Below are positions 12,652-22,377 of a DNA stretch of 64,000 nt, in pieces. The stretch's first letter is position 1. The number at the start of each line of letters is the position of its first letter. Below the pieces are notes generated by a model that was not told the origin of the DNA, ran no database searches, and was given only the letters and a program-made list of their open reading frames with translations. This DNA is from Colwellia hornerae. GTDB taxonomy: Bacteria; Pseudomonadota; Gammaproteobacteria; Enterobacterales; Alteromonadaceae. The translations under genes and the position numbers were made by a program. The stretch is from NCBI RefSeq assembly GCF_007954355.1, contig NZ_VOLR01000016.1, forward strand, positions 1 to 64,000. The letters are read 5' to 3'.

Positions 12652-12765
12652 TTTAAATTTCCTGTTTTTTAATAAACAGCCTTTGGCTGTTTGAAATAAC
12701 TATAAATACAAAAAGTGCGAATTGTGCTCTGCATATGTTTAAGTAAGTGCAGAGGTAAACAATTC

Positions 12766-13260
12766 TTAAGCAGCTTCTTGTTCTTTCTGATCGCGTACTG
12801 CAGCAATCGTGCGGACTAATTTGCCTGCAGATGCTTCTTTCATTGCGCTCATTAAACGTGCAATCGCTTCGTCGTAAGTAGGTAGCTTAGCTAACACATT
12901 TACGTCTACTGAATTACCTTCAAATGCAGCTGCTTTTAAATCAAAGGCTTCGTTAGCTTTAGCGAAGGCTGTGAATAAACGTGCAGCAGCACCTGGGTGA
13001 TCAGATGAAAAAGCAATTAATGAAGGTCCTTTGAATACGTCAGAAACACATTCAAATTGAGTACCTTTTACTGCACGACGTGCTAATGTGTTACGGACAA
13101 CTTTCATCCATACACCACTTTCACGTGCTTGCTTACGCAATGCAGTAATTGCTTCCACTCCAACACCACGGGCATCCGCGATTACAACTGAGTGAGCGCC
13201 ACTAGCAGCTTCTTGAACTTCAGCAACAATTGCCTTTTTGTCATCAAGATTGATAGCCAT
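12766..13260 (-). CDS. rplJ: 50S ribosomal protein L10
   Basis: L10 anchors the L7/L12 dimers to the ribosome. The start is placed at ATG 13260 ([15 protein letters not shown]), which follows GGAG by 9 nt; a longer reading from 13281 would place its first codons over the Shine-Dalgarno. The protein is 164 residues. A 250-nt leader precedes it, consistent with the L10-L12 autogenous control known in E. coli. It is cotranscribed with rplL and, through the attenuator, rpoBC. Confidence 0.97.
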   Translation of the reverse strand: MAINLDDKKAIVAEVQEAASGAHSVVIADARGVGVEAITALRKQARESGVWMKVVRNTLARRAVKGTQFECVSDVFKGPSLIAFSSDHPGAAARLFTAFAKANEAFDLKAAAFEGNSVDVNVLAKLPTYDEAIARLMSAMKEASAGKLVRTIAAVRDQKEQEAA

Positions 13261-13510
13261 TGGCTTTAACTCCTGGTTCACCGGTCAAATAAACCGGTAT
13301 TTACTATCCCTAAGCGATGCCCTTTTTCAAGGAAATTACTTAGGCCGTTTACGGCGAGGACCAGAATTAGGAAATACTGGGTAATCACCATCTACGTAGG
13401 AAAAATTAAGTTAAATCGGTAAATAATTACCAGCAAAAACACCTACGGTCTTTGACGGGGTTGTTCAAACTTTTAAAAGAATAAAACAACACCTACCAAA
13501 ATTTTTAAGG
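13261..13510 (-). promoter_or_regulatory. rplJ leader (L10-type autoregulatory region)
   Basis: About 250 nt of untranslated leader separate the rplJ promoter from its start codon. It contains short inverted repeats, such as ACCGGT-type pairs at 13280-13296 next to the ribosome binding site. In E. coli L10(L12)4 binds this leader to repress translation. Assignment rests on position and length; the kink-turn was not modelled. Confidence 0.55.
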
Positions 13511-13515
13511 GCGAA

Positions 13516-13544
13516 ATTATAGTCTATAATTTAACCCTTGTAAA
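13516..13544 (-). promoter_or_regulatory. rplJ promoter
   Basis: On the minus strand TTTACA (13539-13544), 17 bp, then the consensus TATAAT (13516-13521), followed by a discriminator region reading TTCGCCC. This is one of the clearest promoters in the window. It overlaps a weak hairpin after rplA (GCTCCA TTTA TGGTGC). Confidence 0.8.
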
Positions 13545-13561
13545 GCACCATAAATGGAGCT

Positions 13562-14266
13562 TTATTTAGAAACTGCTGTCAAACTAGCTTGGTTTACCGA
13601 TACACCGGCGCCCATAGTAGTTGAGATAGAAAGTTTCTTAATGTACTGACCTTTAGCATTTGCTGGTTTAGCTTTCTTTAAAGCTTCCAATAAAAACTCT
13701 AGGTTTTCTTGTAATTTAGCATCGTCGAAATCAGCCTTACCAATAGTAGTATGGATGATACCGTTTTTATCATTGCGGTAACGGATTTGGCCCGATTTTG
13801 CATTGTTAATAGCGGTTACAACGTCTGGTGTTACAGTACCAACTTTAGGGTTAGGCATTAAACCACGTGGGCCTAAAATCTGACCTAGTTGACCAACAAC
13901 ACGCATAGCGTCTGGAGAAGCGATTACAACATCAAAGTTCATCTCGCCTTTTTTAACTAATTCAGCTAAATCTTCCATACCTACGATGTCAGCACCAGCT
14001 TCTTTCGCTTTCTCAGCGTTTGCGCCCTGTGTAAATACAGCAACACGAACATCACGGCCGGTACCATTTGGTAATACAGCTGCGCCACGTACGTTTTGGT
14101 CTGATTTACGAGCATCGATGCCAAGGTTTACAGCAACATCTACACTTTCACGAAAGTTAGCAGTAGCAAGTTCTTTTAATAAAGAAAGGGCTTCTGAAAT
14201 ATCATAATCTTTTAATACGTCTACTTTTTCACGGATTAGACGAGCGCGTTTCGTTAATTTAGTCAT
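13562..14266 (-). CDS. rplA: 50S ribosomal protein L1
   Basis: L1 forms the mobile stalk by the ribosomal E site and helps release deacylated tRNA. The 234-residue protein has the family blocks [10 protein letters not shown] and [21 protein letters not shown]. It starts 3 bp after rplK, so the two are translated from one message. In E. coli L1 binds the rplK leader to repress both genes. A clear separate promoter for rplJ follows it. Confidence 0.99.
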   Translation of the reverse strand: MTKLTKRARLIREKVDVLKDYDISEALSLLKELATANFRESVDVAVNLGIDARKSDQNVRGAAVLPNGTGRDVRVAVFTQGANAEKAKEAGADIVGMEDLAELVKKGEMNFDVVIASPDAMRVVGQLGQILGPRGLMPNPKVGTVTPDVVTAINNAKSGQIRYRNDKNGIIHTTIGKADFDDAKLQENLEFLLEALKKAKPANAKGQYIKKLSISTTMGAGVSVNQASLTAVSK

Positions 14267-14269
14267 TGA

Positions 14270-14698
14270 TTAATCCTCTACCACTAAACCCATTGAACGG
14301 GCAGAACCCGCAATGGTGCGCAATGCAGCTTCCATAGAACCAGCAGTTAAGTCAGCTTCTTTTGTCTTAACAATTTCTTCAAGTTGAGCTGTAGTAACAG
14401 TACCCACTTTTTCAGTGTTAGGACGGCCAGAACCGCTTTTGATGCCAGCTGCTTTTTTCAATAAGTAAGAAGCAGGTGGTGTTTTTGTTTCAAACGTAAA
14501 AGAACGATCGCTGTATACAGTAATAACTACTGGAACTGGCGCGCCTTTTTCTAAAGATTCTGTTTTTGCGTTGAACGCTTTACAAAATTCCATGATGTTC
14601 ACGCCGTGTTGACCTAATGCAGGACCAACTGGCGGTGACGGGTTTGCTGCACCAGCAGCAACTTGTAGCTTGATTAGAGCTTGGACTTTCTTAGCCAT
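14270..14698 (-). CDS. rplK: 50S ribosomal protein L11
   Basis: L11 binds 23S rRNA at the GTPase centre and is needed for RelA activation. The 142-residue protein has the Pro-rich N terminus with [20 protein letters not shown], the linker [12 protein letters not shown], and the C-terminal RNA-binding domain with [10 protein letters not shown]. It has its own promoter (14815-14844) behind the nusG terminator and is followed at once by rplA. Confidence 0.99.
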   Translation of the reverse strand: MAKKVQALIKLQVAAGAANPSPPVGPALGQHGVNIMEFCKAFNAKTESLEKGAPVPVVITVYSDRSFTFETKTPPASYLLKKAAGIKSGSGRPNTEKVGTVTTAQLEEIVKTKEADLTAGSMEAALRTIAGSARSMGLVVED

Positions 14699-14814
14699 TT
14701 TTCAATACCTTTAGTTTGGGTGTTAACGCTAAAATTTAATTCAGCTCCCCGGGGTTCAATTTAGCCTAATATTCTTTTAATTGACTAACGTCGCTCAAAA
14801 AAAATAGGCGGTGG

Positions 14815-14844
14815 ATTATATATTAAAAAGGCTCTTTTACACAA
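14815..14844 (-). promoter_or_regulatory. rplKA promoter
   Basis: On the minus strand TTGTGT (14839-14844), 18 bp, TATAAT (14815-14820), then the GC-rich discriminator CCACCGCC, typical of stringently controlled promoters. It lies between the nusG terminator and rplK, as in E. coli. Confidence 0.75.
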
Positions 14845-14907
14845 GACTTTAATGAAATACTTATTTGACAGAATAAAATGAAAAGGTTGGCTTTTTATTC
14901 ATATAAG

Positions 14908-14942
14908 AAAAAAGGCTAGAGATTTTCATCTTTAGCCTTTTT
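14908..14942 (-). terminator. secE-nusG operon terminator
   Basis: On the minus strand a stem GGCTA-AGAT/ATCT-TAGCC with one mismatch and a short loop is flanked by A-rich and T-rich runs (six or more Ts). It lies 25 bp after the nusG stop. Confidence 0.85.
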
Positions 14943-14967
14943 AGTATTCATATGTATTGCAGAGTTA

Positions 14968-15564
14968 CTAGCCTTTTTCGACTTGTCCAAACTCTAAATC
15001 TACTGGCGTTGAACGACCAAAGATTAACACTGATACTTTAATACGGTTCTTATCGTAATCTAATTCTTCAACAACACCGTTAAAGTCAGCAAATGGGCCG
15101 TCAATAACACGAACCACTTCGCCGGGCTCGAACAATGTTTTAGGACGTGGCTTATCGGTATCTTCAAGTCTTTGTAAAATACGATCCGCTTCTTTTTGAG
15201 AGATAGGTGCTGGGCGATCACTGGTACCACCAATAAAACCTAGTACACGTGGCACACTTTTAACTAAATGCCATGCTTCAACGTCCATTTCCATCTGTAC
15301 TAATACATAGCCTGGAAAGAATTTACGTGAACTCTTACGCTTTTGACCAGCACGCATTTCAACAACTTCTTCAGTAGGCACAAGAATTTGACCAAACTTT
15401 TCATGCAACCCTTGAATTTCGATATGCTCAACTAATGTTTTTTGCACACGGCCTTCATAGCCAGAAAAAGCTTGCACTACATACCAACGCAATTTTGGAT
15501 TGGTGTTTACTACTTTTTCTTCGTTTTGTTCGTTCTCTTCAGGAGATAAAATTTCTTCAGTCAT
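14968..15564 (-). CDS. nusG: Transcription termination/antitermination factor NusG
   Basis: NusG binds RNA polymerase, suppresses pausing, and couples to Rho and to ribosomal protein S10. The 198-residue protein has the NGN domain ([15 protein letters not shown] from about residue 27) and a C-terminal KOW domain ([19 protein letters not shown]). An acidic N-terminal extension of about 17 residues, relative to the 181-residue E. coli protein, is visible. It begins 2 bp after secE and ends before a terminator. Confidence 0.98.
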   Translation of the reverse strand: MTEEILSPEENEQNEEKVVNTNPKLRWYVVQAFSGYEGRVQKTLVEHIEIQGLHEKFGQILVPTEEVVEMRAGQKRKSSRKFFPGYVLVQMEMDVEAWHLVKSVPRVLGFIGGTSDRPAPISQKEADRILQRLEDTDKPRPKTLFEPGEVVRVIDGPFADFNGVVEELDYDKNRIKVSVLIFGRSTPVDLEFGQVEKG

Positions 15565-15566
15565 GA

Positions 15567-15947
15567 TTACACCTTCAAACCTGTAATAAAGCCAACTACC
15601 CAGAATAGCGTAGAATCAAGTCCCCACATCACTAAAGACATAATAAAAGTAGCGAACAGTACGATACCGGTAGTTTGTATTGCTTCTTGGCGAGTTGGCC
15701 AAACAACTTTACGAATTTCAGTACGTGATTCTTTCGCAAATGCAACGGCATTGTAGCCTTTAACAGTTTGCATGGCGATTACACCAGCAATAACGATGCC
15801 GGCAACGGCTCCTATCGCACGGTATAACACGGATTCATCACCGTAAAAGTAATTGGCGAAAACGACTCCGGCTAAAATTAGGATGACTATCATCCATTTT
15901 AGCGAATCAAGAGATCCGTTTGGCTGGCTTTCTGTACTTGCATTCAT
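15567..15947 (-). CDS. secE: Preprotein translocase subunit SecE
   Basis: SecE is an essential part of the SecYEG translocation channel in the inner membrane. The 126-residue protein has three hydrophobic segments (about 16-34, 42-60 and 92-115), the three-helix form usual in enterics, and the conserved [11 protein letters not shown] motif (79-89) before the last helix. It follows tRNA-Trp by 86 bp and is coupled to nusG. Confidence 0.98.
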   Translation of the reverse strand: MNASTESQPNGSLDSLKWMIVILILAGVVFANYFYGDESVLYRAIGAVAGIVIAGVIAMQTVKGYNAVAFAKESRTEIRKVVWPTRQEAIQTTGIVLFATFIMSLVMWGLDSTLFWVVGFITGLKV

Positions 15948-16033
15948 AATATTGACCTGTAAATATTTGCCTATGGCATGTTAACTTCATCACTGAAGTT
16001 ACTTCAAAAGTATTAAAAATACTTTATAAAATA

Positions 16034-16110
16034 TGGCAGGGGTAGAGAGATTCGAACTCCCAACCGTCGGTTTTGGAGACCGCTGTTCTACCAATTGGAA
16101 CTATACCCCT
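16034..16110 (-). tRNA. trpT: tRNA-Trp (CCA anticodon)
   Basis: The 77-nt minus-strand sequence starts AGGGGTA and ends TACCCCT-GCCA, giving a 7-bp acceptor stem with an encoded CCA. The D stem (GTTC/GAAC), the T arm (GGGAG TTCGAAT CTCTC) and the anticodon loop CTCCAAA with anticodon CCA are all present. The anticodon stem has a G27/A43 mismatch at its outer end. It lies between a strong promoter and secE, so it is probably cut from the secE-nusG transcript. Confidence 0.96.
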
Positions 16111-16203
16111 AGTTTACTTTTCATCTAAGATGAAGAGTTACACTTTTCTCTGGTGAATCTTAGTTTTTTTGGGAATTTAAAGAGACTCAAGAAGTGAGGC
16201 GCC

Positions 16204-16231
16204 ATTATACTAATGATATTACTTTTCTCAA
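16204..16231 (-). promoter_or_regulatory. tRNA-Trp-secE-nusG promoter
   Basis: On the minus strand TTGAGA (16226-16231), 16 bp, TATAAT (16204-16209), then the GC-rich discriminator GGCGCC. A stable RNA-type promoter with predicted stringent response. Confidence 0.75.
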
Positions 16232-16363
16232 GTGATATTTTCTTTTGTCTGCTGTTTGTTGGCTTGAAGGTTCTTTTTCTTATTATCTAAGCGAATGACT
16301 AGTAAAATTCTGCCGATGCACGTTAATATATTACTAAATAATAAGTAGATATAAGGTTTAACA

Positions 16364-16768
16364 ATGAAAGCAAGTGTAAAATGGATGGGTGAAGAATTAT
16401 TTATGGGTACTTCGCAAAGTGGTCATACGATTATTTTAGACGCTAATGCCGGTGCGTCTGCGCCTAGCCCGCTTGAAAATGTACTGATTTCTTTAGGGGC
16501 TTGTTCTTCAGTAGATGTAGTCAGTATCCTTGATAAGTCTCGCCAAAACGTTAGTGGTTGCAAAGTTGACATTGAAGCCAAACGTGTTGATTCGGTGCCT
16601 AAGCTCTTCTCTGCGATACATTTACATTTTGTTATAACAGGTCAGGAAGTTTCAGCAAAACATGTTGAACGCGCCGTTAAACTTTCTGCCGACAAATACT
16701 GCTCAGTGGCATTGATGTTGAATAAAACAGTGCAGATCAGCCATGACTATGAAATTGTCGAAGACTAA
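16364..16768 (+). CDS. yhfA: OsmC-family protein YhfA
   Basis: This is an OsmC/Ohr-fold protein; relatives reduce organic hydroperoxides through a cysteine pair. The 134-residue protein is close to E. coli YhfA, with MKASVKWMGEELFMG at the start and the two family cysteines at C47 (GACSSVDVVSIL) and C113 (DKYCSVALML). Its physiological substrate is unknown. It converges with prkB across a shared hairpin; yhfA and prkB are also neighbours in E. coli. It is the only plus-strand gene inside the ribosomal region. Confidence 0.9.
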   Translation: MKASVKWMGEELFMGTSQSGHTIILDANAGASAPSPLENVLISLGACSSVDVVSILDKSRQNVSGCKVDIEAKRVDSVPKLFSAIHLHFVITGQEVSAKHVERAVKLSADKYCSVALMLNKTVQISHDYEIVED

Positions 16769-16776
16769 ATTTTGTA

Positions 16777-16802
16777 TGTGCTGTAATGTATTTTACAGCA
16801 CA
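16777..16802. terminator. Shared hairpin between yhfA and prkB
   Basis: A perfect 10-bp stem TGTGCTGTAA/TTACAGCACA with a 6-nt loop lies in the 39-bp gap between the two convergent genes. T-runs are short on both sides, so it is a likely but weak bidirectional terminator. Confidence 0.6.
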
Positions 16803-16807
16803 ATTTA

Positions 16808-17707
16808 CTATAAATCGGTCATCCAATCTAATTGCTTATTAGCCCTATGCTTTTTTTCCATTAAATCCCTGATCAGTGGCGTTAAAAGCAATTCCATGGC
16901 AAGTCCCATTTTTCCACCCGGTACAACTAGGGTATTAATCCGTGACATGAAAGCACCATCAATCATCGATAAGTAGTAAGGAAAATCGACACCGGTTGCT
17001 TCTCGAAAACGTATCACGACAAAACTCTCGTCTAGACTTGGTATCGCTTTCGCGCTAAACGGGTTCGATGTATCTACCGTGGGTACACGTTGGAAGTTAA
17101 TATGTGTCTTTGAAAATTGTGGCGTTATATAAGAGATATAATCCTCCATACTGCGCACAATACTAGCGGTCACCGCTTCTCTACTGTGGCCACGTTGATT
17201 CGTATCACGTATTATTTTTTGAATCCATTCTAGATTAACTATTGGTACCATACCAATTAGCAAGTCGACGTGTTTTGCAACGTCATTTTTTTCGGTGACA
17301 ACGCCACCATGTAGCCCTTCATAAAAGAGTAAGTCAGTGCCCTCACCTAGTTTTTCCCATGGCGTAAACGTACCCGGCATTTGATTATAGGGAACGGCTT
17401 CATCAAAAGTGTGCAAGTAGCGACGCATTTGACCTTTACCAGTTTCGGAGTAAGTGCTGAAGAGTTTTTCCAAGGCATCAAAGTCATTAGCTTGATCACC
17501 AAAATAGCTGATGTTTCTTCTGTCTTCTCTAGCTTTACGCTTTTCAAGATCCATTTCTTGACGAGAGTAACGATGAAAACTGTCACCCTCAACGGTAGCA
17601 GGTGTTATGCCCAGTGAACGAAATATATGTGCAAACGACTCTATCGTTGTCGATGTACCTGCTCCTGACGATCCGGTGACAGCAATGATAGGGTTACGTG
17701 ATGACAT
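16808..17707 (-). CDS. prkB: Phosphoribulokinase-like protein PrkB
   Basis: This P-loop kinase of the phosphoribulokinase/uridine kinase family has the Walker A loop GSSGAGTST (12-20) and the acidic segment LLFYEGLHGG. The 299-residue length matches the E. coli PrkB type, which is found without RuBisCO, so a Calvin-cycle role is unlikely; the natural substrate is not established. It lies between the alpha operon terminator and the convergent yhfA. The MSSRNPIIAVTG start is typical of the family. Confidence 0.88.
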   Translation of the reverse strand: MSSRNPIIAVTGSSGAGTSTTIESFAHIFRSLGITPATVEGDSFHRYSRQEMDLEKRKAREDRRNISYFGDQANDFDALEKLFSTYSETGKGQMRRYLHTFDEAVPYNQMPGTFTPWEKLGEGTDLLFYEGLHGGVVTEKNDVAKHVDLLIGMVPIVNLEWIQKIIRDTNQRGHSREAVTASIVRSMEDYISYITPQFSKTHINFQRVPTVDTSNPFSAKAIPSLDESFVVIRFREATGVDFPYYLSMIDGAFMSRINTLVVPGGKMGLAMELLLTPLIRDLMEKKHRANKQLDWMTDL

Positions 17708-17802
17708 AATTAATTCTCTTAAGAGTGGGGTTAAATGTTATACGGAGAATTTAAAGGTTGGTCAAGTTTACTCAAGGGATCATTTTCATTTTTTTTAAAA
17801 AC

Positions 17803-17828
17803 AAAAACGGAGCCGAAGCTCCGTTTTT
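17803..17828 (-). terminator. alpha operon terminator after rplQ
   Basis: Perfect stem ACGGAGC/GCTCCGT around a CGAA/TTCG-type tetraloop, flanked by A5 and T5. On the minus strand the stem is followed by TTTTTGTTTTT. It lies 30 bp after rplQ and would also work in the plus direction. Confidence 0.92.
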
Positions 17829-17857
17829 AATATTAAAGCAAATTTAGCTAGGCTAAA

Positions 17858-18262
17858 TTAAGCTTCAGCTGATTCTTCAACTTCTTCTACAGCAACATCT
17901 GATGCAGGACGGTCTACTAATTCAACATAAGCCATAGGCGCTTTATCACCAGTACGGAAACCACATTTTAAAATGCGAGTATATCCACCTGGACGTTCTT
18001 GGTAACGTGCACCAAGTTCGTTAAATAAAATACCTACTACTTCTTTATCTTGTGTACGAGCAAACGCTAAACGGCGATTTGCAACACTGTCGGTCTTGGC
18101 CAATGTAATCAGTGGCTCAACAACGCGACGTAGTTCTTTAGCTTTAGCTACAGTCGTTTTAATAACGCCGTGCTTAACTAGTGAACTTGCCATATTACGG
18201 AACATCGCTTGGCGATGACTGCTATTACGGTTTAACTGGCGACCGCTTTGACGATGGCGCAT
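17858..18262 (-). CDS. rplQ: 50S ribosomal protein L17
   Basis: L17 is a 50S protein near the exit tunnel. The 134-residue protein starts [20 protein letters not shown] and contains [20 protein letters not shown]. The C terminus is an acidic tail rich in Val, Glu and Ala. It is the last gene of the alpha operon, 42 bp after rpoA, and ends before a strong terminator. Confidence 0.99.
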   Translation of the reverse strand: MRHRQSGRQLNRNSSHRQAMFRNMASSLVKHGVIKTTVAKAKELRRVVEPLITLAKTDSVANRRLAFARTQDKEVVGILFNELGARYQERPGGYTRILKCGFRTGDKAPMAYVELVDRPASDVAVEEVEESAEA

Positions 18263-18304
18263 AAGTTAATCCTTCTCTCAAACTATTAAAAAACGATAAA
18301 CGAA

Positions 18305-19294
18305 TTAGTCGTTATCAGCGATGCTTTCAGGCGGCCAATTTTCAAGGCGCATACCTAAAGATAAACCACGAGACGCCAAAACGTCCTTGATTTCTGTTAA
18401 AGACTTCTTACCTAAATTAGGTGTTTTAAGAAGCTCAACTTCTGCACGCTGGACCAAATCGCCAATGTATTGAATTGCTTCTGCTTTTAAGCAGTTTGCT
18501 GAACGAACTGTTAATTCAAGATCATCAACTGGACGAAGCAAAATAGGGTCAAATAAAGGTTTCTCTTCTTTTGGCTCTACTTCTTTAATATCACGCAATT
18601 CTACAAACGCATCTAGCTGTTCAGCTAAAATTGTTGAAGCACGACGAATAGCTTCTTCTGGATCCAATGTACCATTGGTTTCCATATCAAGTACAAGTTT
18701 GTCTAAATCAGTACGCTGTTCTACTCGGGCAGAGTCAACATCGTAGGCAATTCTTACAACTGGACTGAACGAAGCATCAACTAACAAACGTCCGATTGCA
18801 CGATCTTCATCCTCGGCATCGCGTCTCACTGAAGCAGGAACATAACCACGTCCCATTTCAATTTTGATGCGCATGCTGATAGAACCTTCACCTGTTAAAT
18901 TACAGATTACATGATTAGGATTTGCGATTGTTACATCTCCGTCATGTTGGATATCAGCTGCCGTTACAGGGCCTTCACCGGATTTAGTTAAAGTAATAAC
19001 AGCTTCGTTTTTACCTTCTAAACTTATAGCTAATCCCTTAAGGTTCAACAATATTTCGATGATGTCTTCTTGCACACCCTCTTTACTACTGTATTCGTGT
19101 AGAACGCCGTCAATCTCAACTTCAGTTACAGCACAACCTGGCATTGAAGATAGAAGAATGCGACGTAAAGCATTACCTAAAGTATGACCAAAACCACGCT
19201 CTAATGGCTCTAAAGTTACCTTAGCACGAGTCGCGCTAATGGTTTCAATACCAACCAATCGCGGTCTAAGGAATTCGGTTACAGAACCCTGCAT
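18305..19294 (-). CDS. rpoA: RNA polymerase alpha subunit
   Basis: Alpha dimerises to seed RNA polymerase assembly, and its C-terminal domain binds UP elements and activators. The 329-residue length equals E. coli. The N-terminal domain carries [25 protein letters not shown]; the C-terminal domain carries [15 protein letters not shown] and [28 protein letters not shown] in order. It sits between rpsD (24 bp) and rplQ in the alpha operon. Confidence 0.99.
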   Translation of the reverse strand: MQGSVTEFLRPRLVGIETISATRAKVTLEPLERGFGHTLGNALRRILLSSMPGCAVTEVEIDGVLHEYSSKEGVQEDIIEILLNLKGLAISLEGKNEAVITLTKSGEGPVTAADIQHDGDVTIANPNHVICNLTGEGSISMRIKIEMGRGYVPASVRRDAEDEDRAIGRLLVDASFSPVVRIAYDVDSARVEQRTDLDKLVLDMETNGTLDPEEAIRRASTILAEQLDAFVELRDIKEVEPKEEKPLFDPILLRPVDDLELTVRSANCLKAEAIQYIGDLVQRAEVELLKTPNLGKKSLTEIKDVLASRGLSLGMRLENWPPESIADND

Positions 19295-19318
19295 ATATTT
19301 CCTCTCTTAAGTGCTACT

Positions 19319-19939
19319 TTACTTAGAGTAAAGTTCAACAATTAACTGTTCATTAATTTCGGCAGACAAGTCAGAACGATCAGGAACACGTTTAAAAACG
19401 CCTTCAAGTTTCTTGTTATCTACTTCAACCCAGACTGGCTTCTCACGTTGCTCAGCTAATTCTAAAGCAGCGATGATACGCGCTTGAGTTTTAGATTTCT
19501 CACGAATAGAAACTGCATCTTCAGCTTTAACATTGAAAGATGGAATATTAACAACTACGCCGTTTACTACGATAGCTTTATGGCTAACTAGTTGACGAGC
19601 TTCAGCACGAGTGCTTGCATAGCCCATACGGTATACTACGTTATCAAGACGAATCTCTAAAAGTTGTAACAAGTTTTCACCTGTATTACCTTTCAAACGA
19701 GCCGCTTCTTTGTAGTAATTACGGAATTGCTTTTCTAGTACGCCATAAATACGACGAACTTTTTGTTTTTCACGAAGTTGAATACCGTAATCAGACAAAC
19801 GACCGCGACGTGCGCCGTGCTGACCTGGTATTGTTTCGATTTTACATTTAGTGTCAATTGCTCTAACACCGCTTTTAAGGAACAAATCTGTTCCTTCGCG
19901 ACGACTAAGCTTTAACTTAGGACCTAAATATCTAGCCAT
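19319..19939 (-). CDS. rpsD: 30S ribosomal protein S4
   Basis: S4 starts assembly of the 16S 5' domain and in E. coli represses the alpha operon from its leader. The 206-residue protein has the family N terminus [19 protein letters not shown] and the S4 RNA-binding domain [20 protein letters not shown]. The N-terminal zinc cysteines of some S4 proteins are absent (zinc-free form), as in E. coli. It lies 33 bp after rpsK. Confidence 0.99.
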   Translation of the reverse strand: MARYLGPKLKLSRREGTDLFLKSGVRAIDTKCKIETIPGQHGARRGRLSDYGIQLREKQKVRRIYGVLEKQFRNYYKEAARLKGNTGENLLQLLEIRLDNVVYRMGYASTRAEARQLVSHKAIVVNGVVVNIPSFNVKAEDAVSIREKSKTQARIIAALELAEQREKPVWVEVDNKKLEGVFKRVPDRSDLSAEINEQLIVELYSK

Positions 19940-19972
19940 TTTCTTTCTCCAACTATCCTAAAAAAAGTACGA

Positions 19973-20362
19973 TTAAACGCGACGTTTCTTAGGAGGACGA
20001 CAACCATTATGAGGAATAGGCGTAACGTCAGTAATGTTGGTGATTTTAAAACCAGCAGCATTTAGGGCACGGATTGCAGACTCACGTCCTGGTCCAGGTC
20101 CTTTAACGAAAACTTCAATATTCTTCAAACCAAACTCTTTTGCAGCGGCGCCAGCGCGGTCTGCAGCTACCTGAGCAGCAAATGGGGTAGATTTACGTGA
20201 ACCACGAAAACCTGAACCACCTGCAGTTGCCCAAGATAAAGCATTACCTTGACGATCTGTAAGAGTTACGATTGTGTTGTTGAAAGAGGCGTGGATATGA
20301 GCCATGCCATCAGCAACTTGTTTTTTAACGCGTTTACGCGTACGTACAGGTGTTTTAGCCAT
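19973..20362 (-). CDS. rpsK: 30S ribosomal protein S11
   Basis: S11 lies in the 30S platform near the mRNA exit. The 129-residue protein shows [20 protein letters not shown] and the C-terminal motif [19 protein letters not shown], both canonical. It is second in the alpha operon, 13 bp after rpsM. Confidence 0.99.
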   Translation of the reverse strand: MAKTPVRTRKRVKKQVADGMAHIHASFNNTIVTLTDRQGNALSWATAGGSGFRGSRKSTPFAAQVAADRAGAAAKEFGLKNIEVFVKGPGPGRESAIRALNAAGFKITNITDVTPIPHNGCRPPKKRRV

Positions 20363-20375
20363 TGTCTAGTTCCTC

Positions 20376-20732
20376 TTACTTCTTAATTGGCTTACGAGGA
20401 CCTTTACGGGTGCGCGCATTAGTTTTAGTGCGTTGACCACGTAATGGAAGACTGCGACGATGGCGTATGCCACGGTAACAACCTAAATCCATAAGACGTT
20501 TAATATTCATTGAAACTTCACGGCGTAAATCACCTTCTACGGTGTATTTATCCACTTCAGCACGTAGCAAATCTATTTTTGCTTCGTCTAATTCACTGAT
20601 CTTCGTTGATTCTGCGATACCTGCTGCTGCACAAATTGCTTTTGCGCGAGTCGCTCCGATACCGAAAATCGCAGTAATGGCGATTACTGCATGCTTACGA
20701 TCAGGGATGTTAATGCCAGCGATACGGGCCAC
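20376..20732 (-). CDS. rpsM: 30S ribosomal protein S13
   Basis: S13 contacts the P-site tRNA and the 50S bridge B1. The start is the GTG at 20730-20732, giving [16 protein letters not shown] (118 residues). It follows GGAG by 8 nt, whereas the upstream GTG at 20738 is only 2 nt from that site. The C terminus [11 protein letters not shown] is typical. It is the first gene of the alpha operon, behind a structured leader and its own promoter. Confidence 0.96.
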   Translation of the reverse strand: MARIAGINIPDRKHAVIAITAIFGIGATRAKAICAAAGIAESTKISELDEAKIDLLRAEVDKYTVEGDLRREVSMNIKRLMDLGCYRGIRHRRSLPLRGQRTKTNARTRKGPRKPIKK

Positions 20733-20845
20733 TAACACATCTCCTATTTAAGGTTAAAATTATCAGGTTGGAAAGCCCGTTAGGATACCCAACCCGTCTT
20801 CTTTTCTGCAAATCGAAGCGGCATTATACAGAAATCTCTGCACAA
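20733..20845 (-). promoter_or_regulatory. alpha operon promoter and S4-type leader
   Basis: On the minus strand a consensus -10 TATAAT lies at 20823-20828 with only weak -35 matches about 17 bp upstream. The roughly 85-nt leader that follows contains the pairing GGGTTGG/CCAACC around a second hairpin, ending before GGAG of rpsM. E. coli S4 binds a pseudoknot in this leader; the layout fits but the pseudoknot was not modelled. Confidence 0.6.
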
Positions 20846-20872
20846 TGCTACTTCTAAAAGATATTGCTGTCA

Positions 20873-20890
20873 GCTTAGATGAATCTAAGC
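20873..20890 (-). terminator. Hairpin directly after rpmJ
   Basis: A perfect 7-bp stem GCTTAGA/TCTAAGC with a 4-nt loop begins at the base after the rpmJ stop. There is no T-run, so it may be a 3'-end stabiliser or a weak terminator between the spc and alpha operons. Confidence 0.45.
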
Positions 20891-21004
20891 TTAACCTTGT
20901 CTTTGTTTGTGCTTTGGTTCTACACAAAGAATGCGTACTACGCCTTTGCGTTTAACCACTTTACAATTACGACAAATCTTTTTTACGGATGCACGTACTT
21001 TCAT
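20891..21004 (-). CDS. rpmJ: 50S ribosomal protein L36 (zinc form)
   Basis: This 37-residue gene is easily missed. The translation begins [20 protein letters not shown] and ends [11 protein letters not shown], with the zinc ribbon ligands C11, C14, C27 and H32, so it is the zinc-containing L36. The ATG is at 21002-21004, preceded by a GGAG. It closes the spc operon 38 bp after secY, as in E. coli, and is followed by a hairpin. Confidence 0.97.
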   Translation of the reverse strand: MKVRASVKKICRNCKVVKRKGVVRILCVEPKHKQRQG

Positions 21005-21042
21005 TTTATACTCCGTTTACCTATTGAGTTAAGTCTAACGAC

Positions 21043-22371
21043 CTAACCTTTTAAGTTAGCTTTCTTAAGCACATTGTCATATTGATGAGACATCATATGC
21101 GTTTGTACTTGTGCCATAAAGTCCATAATAACCACTACTATAATAAGTAATGATGTACCACCGAAATAGAACTGAACGTCCCATGCGATGATCATGAACT
21201 GAGGTACCAAACAGATAAAGGTAATATACAACGCGCCCGCTAAGGTTAAGCGTGTCATCACTTTATCTATATATTTAGACGTTTGCTCGCCAGGACGAAT
21301 CCCAGGAATAAACGCACCTGATTTTTTTAGGTTATCTGCTGTTTCACGCGGATTGAAAACAAGTGCCGTGTAAAAGAAACAGAAAAATATTATCGCTGCG
21401 GCAAGTAACATAACGTACAACGGCTGACCTGGAGAAATAGCAATAGATACTTCTTGTAAAAAGTCAGCAACTGCACCTTCACCTTGTCCAAACCAACTCG
21501 CTAGAGTGCCGGGGAACAAGATAATACTTGATGCGAAGATAGGTGGTATAACACCAGCCATATTAACTTTAAGCGGTAAATGCGTGCTTTGCGCTGCGAA
21601 AACCTTACGGCCTTGCTGGCGCTTCGCATAGTTAACAACAATTCGTCGTTGACCACGTTCAACAAATACTACAAAAAAGGTTACAGCGAATACTATGACA
21701 CACATCAACAATAATACTAAAGGGTGCAATTCACCTTGACGCGCCATCTCTGCTGTTTGTGCAACAGCTGAAGGCATGCCAGCAACAATACCTGCAAAAA
21801 TTAAGATAGATATACCGTTACCAATACCACGTTCTGTAATTTGTTCACCTAACCACATTAAAAACATGGTACCGGTTACTAAACTTACTACCGCAGCAAA
21901 GTAGAAACCAAAACCTGCGTCCATTACTAGACCCGGCATCATTCCTGGTAAACTTCTTGCAATTGCAATTGATTGTACTGTCGCTAGAACTAACGTGCCG
22001 TAGCGGGTGTATTGGCTAATTTTACGTCGTCCAGCTTCACCTTCTTTTTTCAGCTCTGCCATTGCGGGATGAACCACAGTAAGCAATTGCATGATAATAG
22101 AAGCTGAGATGTACGGCATAATACCAAGTGCCAATACAGAGGCTCGCTCAAGTGCACCACCAGAGAACATGTTAAACATTTCTACAATGGTGCCCTTTTG
22201 TTGTTCAAACAACTGAGCTAATACAGCGGCGTCAATACCAGGGATTGGCACAAATGATCCTAAACGGAACACAATAAGTGCGCCGAGTACAAACCATAAT
22301 CTTTGCTTGAGCTCAGACATTCCGCCTGAGCCTTTACTACTTTGTGAAGTAGCCATTCCTGGTGTAGCCAT
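21043..22371 (-). CDS. secY: Preprotein translocase subunit SecY
   Basis: SecY is the channel of the Sec translocon. The 442-residue protein shows ten hydrophobic segments and the conserved blocks [43 protein letters not shown] and [17 protein letters not shown]. The C-terminal LKKANLKG is typical. It starts 6 bp after rplO in the spc operon. The N terminus is a little longer than needed, and an inner ATG at codon 6 is possible. Confidence 0.98.
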   Translation of the reverse strand: MATPGMATSQSSKGSGGMSELKQRLWFVLGALIVFRLGSFVPIPGIDAAVLAQLFEQQKGTIVEMFNMFSGGALERASVLALGIMPYISASIIMQLLTVVHPAMAELKKEGEAGRRKISQYTRYGTLVLATVQSIAIARSLPGMMPGLVMDAGFGFYFAAVVSLVTGTMFLMWLGEQITERGIGNGISILIFAGIVAGMPSAVAQTAEMARQGELHPLVLLLMCVIVFAVTFFVVFVERGQRRIVVNYAKRQQGRKVFAAQSTHLPLKVNMAGVIPPIFASSIILFPGTLASWFGQGEGAVADFLQEVSIAISPGQPLYVMLLAAAIIFFCFFYTALVFNPRETADNLKKSGAFIPGIRPGEQTSKYIDKVMTRLTLAGALYITFICLVPQFMIIAWDVQFYFGGTSLLIIVVVIMDFMAQVQTHMMSHQYDNVLKKANLKG

Positions 22372-22377
22372 GCTGTA

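Noticed and set aside
12296-12694. Plus-strand 132-codon Ala/Ser/Thr-rich frame antisense to rplL
   Set aside because: It mirrors the Ala-rich rplL codons and has no independent support.
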